Of a stretch of DNA of 20,331 nt, positions 13,157 through 20,331 are shown piece by piece. A program made the position numbers and the translations under genes. Source of the stretch: Verrucomicrobiota bacterium (lineage in GTDB: Bacteria > Verrucomicrobiota > Verrucomicrobiia > Opitutales > Opitutaceae); NCBI GenBank assembly GCA_023391285.1, contig JAEWBF010000024.1, positions 1-20,331 on the forward strand, read 5' to 3'. Each line of letters opens with the position of its first letter. The first letter of the stretch is position 1. Below the pieces are notes generated by a model. The model was not told the DNA's origin, made no database searches, and was given only the letters and a program-made list of their open reading frames with translations.

Positions 13157-14460
13157 ACCCCACTCGGAAACGTCTCCGCCACTTCCTCTTCGTCCCACGC
13201 TCCCGCGCCTTCCAGCGGCTCCACCGCGCGCGTTTCGTCGATGTGAATCACCGCATCGAACTGCGCCGCCAGCGTCGCCCGGAAATAGTGACTCCATCGC
13301 TCCGTCTCCGGTCGATAAATCACCCCAATGGCCCGCTCCAGCCGCGGCTTCGACAACAGCTCCGCCACATCGCTGCCCACCGCAATGGGCAGGAAAAACG
13401 CCGGTATTCCCACATCGTGAAACAGCTCCTCGTAGCTGTCGCCCAGCGCCGCCCGCACGCGCTTCCGCTGCGGCCGCTCGCCCCAATCCGACGCCGCCAT
13501 CACCGTTCCCGTGTAAGTCGTAAACCCGATCGACTTCACCTCCGGCCCATGCCGCTCCCGCACGAGTTGCCCCAGATTCAACTCTCCCAACTGCCCCATC
13601 TCCGTCGCGCGCGCATCGCCCAGATGCGAATTGTGCGCCCACACCACGACCTTCCCTTCGCGCCCTCGCGTCCGCAGATGCGTCATCAACTCCTCCAGCG
13701 TCTCCGCCATGTGCTCGTCGCGCACATTCCATGACGCCGCCCGGCCTTTGAACATCGTGCGATAATACTTCTCCGCGTTCTGCGCCAACCGCGCGTTCTG
13801 CTCCGCCTCGAAAAACGCCTCCCCCGCCGCCGCCCCGTCCCGCGCCAGCAACTCCGCCCGGCGCCGCCTCAGCTCCATCAACTGACGCGTCACCGCCTCC
13901 TCGCACGTGGTCTCCCCGACCCGCGACGTCGCCCACGCATACGTCTCCGTATCGTGGCCAAACTCTTCAAAACACGCGTAACTCGCCCGCGCCTGCGCCG
14001 CCGCCTGCGGACTATGCTGCTCGAGATACGCGATCACCGCCCGCATCGACGCGTGGAGCGAATAAAGATCCAACCCATAGAAACCCGTTCGCGCCACCTC
14101 CTCGATCCCGCGATTCCTCTCGCGCAACCACGCCACGAATTCCGCCACCGCCGTGTTGCGCCACATCCAAGTCGGAAACCGCTGAAACCCGCGCAGCGCC
14201 TCGTCCGCATCGCGATCCTCGCCGCGTCCCTGCACGAATCCATTTACTCGATACGCATCCGGCCAGTCGCCTTCGATCGCCACCGCGTCAAATCCACGGT
14301 GCTCGATCAACGCCCGCGTGATCCGCGCCCGCCAGTCGTAGAACTCGTGCGTCCCATGCGTCGCTTCGCCCAACAACACGATCGACGCCTCGCCCACCGT
14401 GTTCAGCACCGCGTCGATCGCCGCCGCGCCCTCCAGCGGACACGCCGCTTCGCAAATCAT
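13153..14460 (-). CDS. Erythromycin esterase family hydrolase
   Basis: Member of the EreA/EreB-like family (COG2312), whose characterised members open the macrolide lactone ring; many chromosomal homologues have unknown substrates. With the ATG at 14460 the product has 435 residues. Seen: IVLLGEATHGTHEFYDWR (27-44) with Glu32, His35 and His38, AIEGDWPDAYRVN (61-73), FPTWMWRN, a VVWAHNSHLGDAR segment, and a late HIDETRAVEPLE. These are the conserved acidic and histidine positions of the fold. No signal peptide is evident from this start. Upstream ATG (14547) and GTG (14499, 14604) codons in frame would add Arg-rich or repeat-encoded residues, so the start is uncertain. Resistance should not be assumed from the family name. 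Confidence 0.85.
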   Translation of the reverse strand: MICEAACPLEGAAAIDAVLNTVGEASIVLLGEATHGTHEFYDWRARITRALIEHRGFDAVAIEGDWPDAYRVNGFVQGRGEDRDADEALRGFQRFPTWMWRNTAVAEFVAWLRERNRGIEEVARTGFYGLDLYSLHASMRAVIAYLEQHSPQAAAQARASYACFEEFGHDTETYAWATSRVGETTCEEAVTRQLMELRRRRAELLARDGAAAGEAFFEAEQNARLAQNAEKYYRTMFKGRAASWNVRDEHMAETLEELMTHLRTRGREGKVVVWAHNSHLGDARATEMGQLGELNLGQLVRERHGPEVKSIGFTTYTGTVMAASDWGERPQRKRVRAALGDSYEELFHDVGIPAFFLPIAVGSDVAELLSKPRLERAIGVIYRPETERWSHYFRATLAAQFDAVIHIDETRAVEPLEGAGAWDEEEVAETFPSGV

Positions 14461-14598
14461 GTCGCGCGCGTCGCGCGGTTCGTTTGGTCCGATTTTCACC
14501 ACGCCGCACAATACCCGCGACCGCCGCCTTCGCCATGGGGCGAACATCCGACCGCCCCACCCGCCGCCCCACCGGATCGAGGGAGCCCAAACGAAAGT

Positions 14599-14670
14599 AA
14601 CCACGGAGACTCAAAAAACGCGGGGAGCCGAATCACCAAGCCACCTTTGTGCCTCTGTATCTCTGTGGTT
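14599..14670. repeat. CACAGAG-type inverted repeat, copy 3 (degenerate)
   Basis: AACCACGGAGAC (14599-14610) faces ATCTCTGTGGTT (14659-14670) with two mismatches; the interior is no longer complementary. Same family as 2226-2294 and 6695-6760. It occupies the gap between the metal ATPase and the erythromycin-esterase-family gene. Confidence 0.65.
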
Positions 14671-14692
14671 CAAATTCCCTCGCAAACGAAAC

Positions 14693-17116
14693 CTACCGAT
14701 TCCGCCCAAACAACAACCGCAACGAATTCACGCACACCACCAGCGTGCTCCCTTCATGCGCCGCCACACCAATCGCGAGCGGCACCGCTCCCAACGCCGT
14801 CGCCAACACCATCACGATCACCACGCCCAACGAAATCGCCAGGTTCTGCCGAATGATCGCGCGCGCCCGCCGGCTCAGCCGCTGCGCCGCCAAAAAATTC
14901 TCGATGCGATCATGCATCAAAATCACCTCCGCCTGCTCCAGCGCCGCGTCGCTCCCGCGCGCGCCCATCGCCACGCTCACATCCGCCGCCGCCAAGCTCG
15001 GCGCGTCGTTCACGCCATCGCCCACCATCGCCACTTTCCGACCCGCCCCACGAATTTCCACCACGGCGTCGACTTTGTTCTCCGGCGACAACCCCGCGCG
15101 CACTTCATCCAACCCGATCTCCTTCGCCACCGCCTCCGCCGCGTGACGCCGGTCTCCCGTCAACATCACCGTCCGAATCCCCATCCGCTTCAACTCCGCC
15201 AACACGCCTTTCGACTCCGCGCGAATCTGATCCTTCAACAACACCCGGCCCACCACGTCCGCGCCGATCACCCACACTTCCGTGAGCTCCGGATTCGCCG
15301 CCGGCAACCGCTTCGCCCACTCCGCCAGCGGCCCGCTCTCCAACAACTCCCGCCGCCCCAACAGCAAACTCGCTCCCGCCAACTTCCCGCGCAGCCCCTG
15401 CCCCGTCAGCGATTGAAACTCCTCCACTTCCAACATCCGCGCTCCCACCGCCTTCGCATGCCGCACCACCGCCCGCGCGATCGGATGATGCGACTTCGCC
15501 TCGAGCGCATACGCCAGCTCCAGCACCTCCGTCTCCCGCCCCGCCGGAAAACTCTCCACCGCCACGACCGCCAGCTCGCCCGTCGTCAACGTTCCCGTCT
15601 TGTCGAGCGCCACCACGTCCACTTCCGCAAGCTTTTCGATCGCCGCGCCTCCGCGGAACAACACCCCATGCCGCGCTCCCCACGCGATCGCCGCCAAAAT
15701 CGCCGACGGTATCGACAAAACCAATGCGCACGGGCTCGCCACCACCATCAGCGTCATCGCCCGATAAAACGCCGATCGCACCGCCTCCGTATTCTCGAAC
15801 GCCGGCAGCCCAAACCCCAGCCACCACACCAGAAACATCGCTGCCGATCCGCCGATCACCGCATACGTGTAACCCGTCCCAAACTTGTCCGTGAACCGCT
15901 CGCTCGGCGCCTTCAACTTCTGCGCCGTTTCGATCAGCCGGATGATCTTCTGCAGCGTGCTCTCCGACGGCAGCCGCTCCACGTCGAACTCCACCGCGCC
16001 CCACAAATTGATCGTCCCGCTGAACACCGCATCGCCCACCGTTTTCTCCACCGGAGTCGCCTCGCCCGTCAGCGCCGACTCATCGCTCGCGCTCTTGCCT
16101 TTGCCCACCGTCCCGTCCGCCGCAAACGCCTCGCCCGGCCGCACCAGCACGCGATCTCCCACCTTCAACGCGTCCACCTCCACTTCGCGTTCTTCTCCAT
16201 TCGCCAACACCAGCGTCGCCCGCTTCGGCGCCGTCTTCAGCAGCGCGCTCACTTCGCGATGCGTGCGATCCATCGCGTAATCCTCCATCGCCCCCGACGC
16301 CGAAAACAGAAACAGCAACAACACCGCCTCACCCCACGCCCCGATGAACATCGCCCCGATAGCCACCGCGAGCATCAGGAAATGAATGTCGATCTCGCGC
16401 TTCTTCAGATTGTGCCACGAGTCGACCGCCGCATCCCATCCGCCCGCGACAATCCCAATCACATAAAGCACCCGCGCCACCCACGGCGCTCCCGGCGCAA
16501 AATGCTCCGCCGCCCATCCCGCCATTCCCGCCGCGCCGCAAATTCCTGCCAGCGTCGCCAACATCCGCCACTCCCCGCCATGCGCATGCCCCTCCTCATG
16601 CTCGTGCTCCTGTTCGTAATCGTCGTGATCCTCCTCATGCGCCCTCATCTCCCCACCCGCGCGCTCCCCCAGCTCCACCTCCCGCCACTTCCAAAATCCC
16701 GGCGCCGTCACGCACGTCTCGCGCCCCATCACCGTCGCTCCCCCTTCCTGCCGCAACGCAAACCCCGCCGGCACCGCCGCGGCCGTCTTCGCTGCCACCT
16801 GTTCCTCCACCGCCGCAATCGTCGCCGCGAGCCGTTCGCGAAAATCCTCCAGATCCACCGGCCCGATCGTCGCCACCGAAACCTTGTGCGACGCCGGATC
16901 GATCTTCACCGCACTGATCTGCGGCTGCTCGCGCAAAAACGCCGCCAATTCTTCCACCCAGTTGCTTTCGATCGGTTTGGTCGTGCTCACGTGCAGTTTG
17001 TAGGAGCCTGCTTGCAGGCGATACAAAACCTCCTCGCAGGCAATTCCAGCCTCACCCACCGCGCTCCCGCCCGCAAGCCCGCCTCCTCCGTTGTAATTCT
17101 CCCGAAACGCCCTCAC
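14693..17116 (-). CDS. P1B-4-type heavy-metal-exporting ATPase
   Basis: Inner-membrane P-type ATPase for transition-metal efflux. From the GTG at 17116 it has 807 residues. The core shows TGEATP (350-355), the transmembrane metal motif S461-PC, phosphorylated Asp505 in DKTGTLTTGE, HP in SHHPIA (543-548), MLTGD (651-655), GDGVNDAP (699-706) and H787EGST near the last helix. SPC plus HEGST marks the P1B-4 group (CoaT, CtpD, PfeT/ZosA types), linked to Co, Zn or Fe(II). About six membrane segments are visible. A His/Asp/Glu-rich stretch (160-179) precedes the first helix, and two N-terminal ferredoxin-like segments lack CxxC. The start is uncertain: residues about 24-39 are encoded by a GTAG repeat, and no ATG exists near the N terminus. 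TTG at 17026 and GTG at 16990 are alternatives. Confidence 0.92.
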   Translation of the reverse strand: MRAFRENYNGGGGLAGGSAVGEAGIACEEVLYRLQAGSYKLHVSTTKPIESNWVEELAAFLREQPQISAVKIDPASHKVSVATIGPVDLEDFRERLAATIAAVEEQVAAKTAAAVPAGFALRQEGGATVMGRETCVTAPGFWKWREVELGERAGGEMRAHEEDHDDYEQEHEHEEGHAHGGEWRMLATLAGICGAAGMAGWAAEHFAPGAPWVARVLYVIGIVAGGWDAAVDSWHNLKKREIDIHFLMLAVAIGAMFIGAWGEAVLLLFLFSASGAMEDYAMDRTHREVSALLKTAPKRATLVLANGEEREVEVDALKVGDRVLVRPGEAFAADGTVGKGKSASDESALTGEATPVEKTVGDAVFSGTINLWGAVEFDVERLPSESTLQKIIRLIETAQKLKAPSERFTDKFGTGYTYAVIGGSAAMFLVWWLGFGLPAFENTEAVRSAFYRAMTLMVVASPCALVLSIPSAILAAIAWGARHGVLFRGGAAIEKLAEVDVVALDKTGTLTTGELAVVAVESFPAGRETEVLELAYALEAKSHHPIARAVVRHAKAVGARMLEVEEFQSLTGQGLRGKLAGASLLLGRRELLESGPLAEWAKRLPAANPELTEVWVIGADVVGRVLLKDQIRAESKGVLAELKRMGIRTVMLTGDRRHAAEAVAKEIGLDEVRAGLSPENKVDAVVEIRGAGRKVAMVGDGVNDAPSLAAADVSVAMGARGSDAALEQAEVILMHDRIENFLAAQRLSRRARAIIRQNLAISLGVVIVMVLATALGAVPLAIGVAAHEGSTLVVCVNSLRLLFGRNR
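17000..17047 (+). repeat. REP-like GTAG palindrome plus decayed second copy
   Basis: GTAG (17000-17003) then GA, a perfect 6-bp palindrome GCCTGC-TT-GCAGGC (17006-17019) and GAT. A second copy follows with an offset of 22 bp: its right half, CGCAGGCAATTCC (17035-17047), is kept and its left half is lost. It lies between the divergent helicase gene and the ATPase, inside the longest ATPase reading frame. Confidence 0.6.
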
Positions 17117-17130
17117 CTGTTTCGCCCATC

Positions 17131-19218
17131 ATGATCGGCCTCCGCGACGACACCGACTCCGCGCCATCGCCTCCGGTGCGCAGTCGCGCGCCCGAAATGG
17201 CCGTCCACATTTTCGCCGAAGACGGCATCCTCGCCGGTCCGCTCGCCCTCGAGCACCGCCCCGAACAGGAACAAATGGCCCGCGCCGTCGCCGCCGCGAT
17301 GCGCGACGACACCCCGCTCCTCTTCGAAGCCGGCACCGGCGTCGGCAAATCCCTCGCCTATCTCGCTCCCGGCATCATCCACGCCGTCGACTGCTCCCGC
17401 CAGCTCATCGTCTCCACCCACACGATTTCCCTCCAGGAACAGCTCGAAACCAAGGACCTGCCGATCTGCCGCCGCCTGTTCAAATCCTCCCCCGAGCTCG
17501 CCCGCTACGCCGATTTCAAATCCGCCGTCCTCGTCGGAAAATCGAATTACCTGTGCACCACGCGTCTCGCCGCTGCCCTCAACGATAAACACGACCTCTT
17601 CGCCGGCCCCGAACAAAGCGAACTCATCCGCATCGCCGAATGGGCCAGACACACCGAGTCCGGGCTCCGCCACGAACTGAAGCCGCCGCCAACCGACGAG
17701 GTCTGGGAGGCCGTCTCCGCCGACTCCTCCGGATGCTCGAAAAAATACTGCGACTGCGACCGCTGCTTCTACCAGCGCGCCAAAAAACGCTGCGATTCCG
17801 CCCACGTTCTCATCGTCAATCACAGCCTGCTCTTCGCGCTCATCCACCTCGGCGAAGCCGTCGGCAAACAACACTCGCGCGGCGTCGTCCGCGCCGACGA
17901 CTTTGTCGTCCTCGACGAAGCGCACACGGTCCCGGAGGTCGCCACCGAAAACTTCGGCCTTTCCATCACCAGCTTCGGCCTCGAACGCCTCCTTCGCTCG
18001 ATCTACAATCCCGCCAAGCGCAAGGGCTTTCTCGCCAAGCTCGGCGAGCCTGCCGCGATCCTCGCCGTCGAAGAGTGCGTCGACGCCTCCCGTCAATTCT
18101 TCGCCTTTCTCCACGACAAGCTTCTCGCCACGCGCCCAATCCTCCGGGTCCGCGAAGAAAACTTCGCCGAACCCTGGCTCGACGCTCCGCTCGCCAAACT
18201 ACTCGGCCAGCTCGGTCGCATCGAATCCCGCCTGCCCGAGGGAAAAGTTCGCGACGAACTCGGCGACAAAATGGTCCGCCTCGCATCTTACCGCGCCGGC
18301 ATTTCCGAATTCCTCTCCCTCGCCGACTCCGAACACGTTTACTGGCTCGAAATCGTCGGAAAGAAAAAAGCCATCGTCGCCCTCCGCAGCGCGCCCATCG
18401 ACGTCGCCCCAAAACTCCGCGAGCTCCTTTTCTCCCGCAACACCAGCGTGGTCTGCACCAGCGCCACGCTCGCCATCGGTGGCGAGCTCTCGCCGTTCGC
18501 CGCACGCGTCGGCGCGGACGACGCCCGCGCCATCGCCGTCAAATCGCCTTTCGATTTCGAGCGCAACATGCGCATCTACATCGCCGCCGATGTCCCGCTG
18601 CCTTCCCCGCAGGAAGCCAAACTCGCGATCGAATCGCTCGTCGACTACGTCCGTTTCTGCACCGATCGCGTCGCCGGCGGCTCGCTTGTTCTCTTCACGA
18701 GCTACACCGACATGCGCGCCGTCGCCCAAGCGCTCGAGCCCGCGTATCGCAAAGCCCACCGCACTTTCCTGATGCAAGGCGCCGGCCTTTCGCGCACCGA
18801 ACTCGCCAAACAGATGCGCGAACTCGGCAACGCCGTCCTCTTCGGCACCGACAGCTTCTGGACCGGCGTCGATGTCCCCGGCGACGCCCTCGCCCAAGTC
18901 ATCATCACCCGCCTTCCTTTCGATCCGCCCACGCACCCGATCACCGAAGCGCGCTGCGATCATATCCGCCAACGCGGCGGCAGTCCCTTCAACGAACTCA
19001 CGCTCCCCGATGCGTTGATCAAGTTCCGCCAGGGCGTCGGCCGCCTCATCCGCACCGCCAGCGATCGCGGCGTGGTCACAATTCTTGACTCCCGCGTCCT
19101 CGCGAAAAGCTACGGCCGTCTCTTCGTCGATTCGCTCCCCCACTCAGAGTTTACCCGACTCACGCGTGAGGACCGGGAAAATCGATTTCACCCTTTCGCG
19201 TCACTGGATCCGAGATAA
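17131..19218 (+). CDS. DinG/XPD-family ATP-dependent helicase
   Basis: A 695-residue superfamily 2 helicase of the iron-sulfur XPD/DinG type, expected to unwind DNA or DNA-RNA hybrids 5' to 3' in repair or R-loop removal. Walker A is EAGTGVGKS (66-74), followed by VSTHTISLQEQ (94-104). Four or more cysteines for the Fe-S cluster are at 142, 202, 207/209 and 212. VNHSLL is at 229-234, the DEAH box at 262-265, and motif VI QGVGRLIR at 634-641. There is no N-terminal exonuclease domain. The ATG at 17131 gives a 22-residue weakly conserved lead; ATG at 17197 is an alternative. It is first in a tight plus-strand trio and divergent from the metal ATPase. Confidence 0.92.
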   Translation: MIGLRDDTDSAPSPPVRSRAPEMAVHIFAEDGILAGPLALEHRPEQEQMARAVAAAMRDDTPLLFEAGTGVGKSLAYLAPGIIHAVDCSRQLIVSTHTISLQEQLETKDLPICRRLFKSSPELARYADFKSAVLVGKSNYLCTTRLAAALNDKHDLFAGPEQSELIRIAEWARHTESGLRHELKPPPTDEVWEAVSADSSGCSKKYCDCDRCFYQRAKKRCDSAHVLIVNHSLLFALIHLGEAVGKQHSRGVVRADDFVVLDEAHTVPEVATENFGLSITSFGLERLLRSIYNPAKRKGFLAKLGEPAAILAVEECVDASRQFFAFLHDKLLATRPILRVREENFAEPWLDAPLAKLLGQLGRIESRLPEGKVRDELGDKMVRLASYRAGISEFLSLADSEHVYWLEIVGKKKAIVALRSAPIDVAPKLRELLFSRNTSVVCTSATLAIGGELSPFAARVGADDARAIAVKSPFDFERNMRIYIAADVPLPSPQEAKLAIESLVDYVRFCTDRVAGGSLVLFTSYTDMRAVAQALEPAYRKAHRTFLMQGAGLSRTELAKQMRELGNAVLFGTDSFWTGVDVPGDALAQVIITRLPFDPPTHPITEARCDHIRQRGGSPFNELTLPDALIKFRQGVGRLIRTASDRGVVTILDSRVLAKSYGRLFVDSLPHSEFTRLTREDRENRFHPFASLDPR

Positions 19219-19234
19219 ACTCGCGCTCCACCTC

Positions 19235-19957
19235 ATGACGCTTCTCCGCTCAGCCGCTCTTTCGGATATCGGGCGCGTCCGCCGCAACAACGAAGACCGC
19301 TTCCTCCACGACGAAGCCGGCATGATCTTCGGCGTCGCCGACGGCGTCGGCGGCCTTCCCGGCGGCGCCGAAGCGGCTCAGCACACGGTCGACGAAATCG
19401 CCTCCGCCATCCGCGATCTCCCCGCCGGCCAGCCCCTGAGTCTCACCCCGCTCGTGCAGCGCGTGAACTTCCTCGTTCACAACCTCGGCGCCGATCTCAG
19501 CCCCGGCGTCGGCATCGGCTCCACCCTCACCTTCGGCGTCGTTCGAAACGGCACACTCCACATCGCCCACGTCGGCGACTCGCGCTGCTACAGCTGGCGC
19601 CGCGGCGAAATCGTCCAACTCACCGACGATCATTCTGTGGAAAACGAAGCCCGCCTCCGCCGCGCCCGCGGCGAAGTCGTCTATTACCACGAGGGCAATC
19701 GCAACGCTCTCACCCGTTGCATGGGCCAACCGGGCTCCCCCACCGTCGACGTCATCGAACGCCCGCTCGAGCCCGGCGATCGCTACCTCTTTTGCACCGA
19801 TGGCGTCACCCGCCTCGTCCGCGATCACGAACTCGGCGAAATCATGGGCCGCCTCGACGATCCCGAAGAAGCACTTCGCCAAATCATCTCCCTCGCCGTC
19901 CGCCGCGGCGGCCCCGACAACGCCACGGGCGTGATGGTTTTCGTCGACGAACCCTGA
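19235..19957 (+). CDS. PP2C-type protein serine/threonine phosphatase
   Basis: A 240-residue metal-dependent phosphatase of the PPM/Stp1 type, which removes phosphate from Ser/Thr (and sometimes Arg or Tyr) of proteins in the cytoplasm. All metal-site motifs are present: SDIGRVRRNNED (10-21), GVADGVGG with Asp36, GSTLTFGVV, VGDSRCYSW, LTDDHS, FCTDGVTRLV and the final GGPDNATGVMVFV. Start ATG at 19235 places SDIG at the usual distance; longer in-frame versions run into the helicase gene. It begins 16 bp after the helicase stop and is probably cotranscribed. No cognate Hanks-type kinase is in the window. Confidence 0.94.
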   Translation: MTLLRSAALSDIGRVRRNNEDRFLHDEAGMIFGVADGVGGLPGGAEAAQHTVDEIASAIRDLPAGQPLSLTPLVQRVNFLVHNLGADLSPGVGIGSTLTFGVVRNGTLHIAHVGDSRCYSWRRGEIVQLTDDHSVENEARLRRARGEVVYYHEGNRNALTRCMGQPGSPTVDVIERPLEPGDRYLFCTDGVTRLVRDHELGEIMGRLDDPEEALRQIISLAVRRGGPDNATGVMVFVDEP

Positions 19958-19979
19958 TCCTTTCGAATTCTTCCGACGC

Positions 19980-20291
19980 ATGTCGGATCGCCTCGCCCAT
20001 TTCGAAAAACTCGTCGCGCAACAGCCCGACAACGAACTCTTCCGCTTCAGCCTCGCCCAGGCGCTTTCCGCCTCCAGCCGCGCGACCGACGCCATTCCTC
20101 ACTACGAATTCTGCGTCGCCAAAAAGTCCGACTGGATGATGCCCCGCATCCTCCTCGGCAAACTCCTCCTCTCCCTCGAACGCCGCGCCGAAGCCCGCCC
20201 GCTTCTCGAAGCCGCCCTTCAACTCGCGATCGACCAAAGTCACGAAGACCCCGAGCGCGAACTCCGCGCCCTCCTCGCCGACCTGAACTAA
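19980..20291 (+). CDS. Small TPR-like helical protein
   Basis: A 103-residue protein with helical repeats of TPR spacing: LAHFEKLVAQQPDNELFRFS, LAQALSASSRATDAIPHYEF, then LLGKLLLSLERRAEARPLLE. N-x-L-F-R-F-S-L-A-Q-A-L and the A-I-P-H-Y pattern are typical of tetratricopeptides. No signal peptide or enzyme motif. It starts 22 bp after the phosphatase gene and probably belongs to the same operon, so a scaffolding role next to the phosphatase is possible but is only inferred from position. No Shine-Dalgarno; the leader is TTTCGAATTCTTCC-rich. Confidence 0.8.
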   Translation: MSDRLAHFEKLVAQQPDNELFRFSLAQALSASSRATDAIPHYEFCVAKKSDWMMPRILLGKLLLSLERRAEARPLLEAALQLAIDQSHEDPERELRALLADLN

Positions 20292-20303
20292 CGCTCACTC
20301 CCA

Positions 20304-20331
20304 CCTTCTGTCATTCCCCGTCCTTCTGTCA
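20304..20331. repeat. Direct repeat CCTTCTGTCA at window end
   Basis: CCTTCTGTCA occurs at 20304-20313 and 20322-20331, 18 bp apart, and the second copy runs to the last base. It may be the edge of a larger repeat array outside the window; nothing more can be said. Confidence 0.35.

Noticed and set aside
12258..13163. A 301-codon minus-strand frame over the L,D-transpeptidase gene and the asd start
   Set aside because: Overlaps two recognised genes in other frames and has composition of a shadow frame (Gly/Ala/Asp-rich, no domain).
13153..14460. Macrolide resistance gene on a mobile segment
   Set aside because: No transposase, integron or attachment site nearby, and composition looks like that of the neighbours; chromosomal family members often have other roles.
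14399..17134. A 911-codon open frame on the plus strand opposite the metal ATPase
   Set aside because: Arg/His/Pro-rich antisense frame of a high-GC gene; the minus strand carries the full P-type ATPase motifs.
17113..18114. Minus-strand frame inside the helicase gene
   Set aside because: Acidic low-complexity translation; the plus strand carries Walker A, Fe-S cysteines and DEAH.
1..20331. CRISPR array, prophage, toxin-antitoxin or defence island
   Set aside because: No spaced identical direct repeats, integrases, phage structural genes, or nuclease/effector pairs; the repeats seen are palindromic and dispersed.

Overview
The window reads as chromosomal DNA of a GC-rich bacterium carrying mostly core-metabolism genes. 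Protein flavour, gene content and the dispersed CACAGAG-type and GTAG-type intergenic repeats suggest a member of the Verrucomicrobiota close to Opitutaceae. That placement is inference from familiarity with such sequences; no 16S gene or database search supports it here.

From about 12.5 kb down to 87, everything is on the minus strand. In transcription order it holds: asd (aspartate semialdehyde dehydrogenase), a tRNA-Val(UAC), ilvN and ilvC (branched-chain amino acids), an intrinsic terminator touching the hemC start, hemC and hemD (tetrapyrroles), a DegT/DnrJ-type sugar aminotransferase, trpF, a GH13 glycogen-debranching-type enzyme, and a glycolytic block gap-pgk-tpiA closed by a clear intrinsic terminator. 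Glycogen debranching next to lower glycolysis makes metabolic sense; the amino-acid and haem genes look like neighbours rather than one regulon.

From 12.5 kb onward the layout changes. An L,D-transpeptidase-fold gene runs divergently from asd, and the two ATG codons overlap inside one CATG. A convergent erythromycin-esterase-family gene and a P1B-4-type metal ATPase follow on the minus strand. Then comes a plus-strand cluster of a DinG/XPD-like helicase, a PP2C-type phosphatase and a small TPR-like protein with 16 and 22 bp gaps.

The window is otherwise ordinary. Its unexplained structure is in the gaps. One class is short palindromes that start with GTAG, resembling REP elements of RAYT systems, including one perfectly abutted inverted pair (REPIN-like). 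A second class is longer imperfect inverted repeats built on AACCACAGAGACACGGAG. A third is a single AGCGGG-type inverted repeat. Several stop codons are made from repeat ends. Nearly all genes lack a Shine-Dalgarno sequence and instead often have pyrimidine-rich leaders; asd is the clear exception. I found no CRISPR array, phage, transposase or defence island, and no convincing new multi-gene system.
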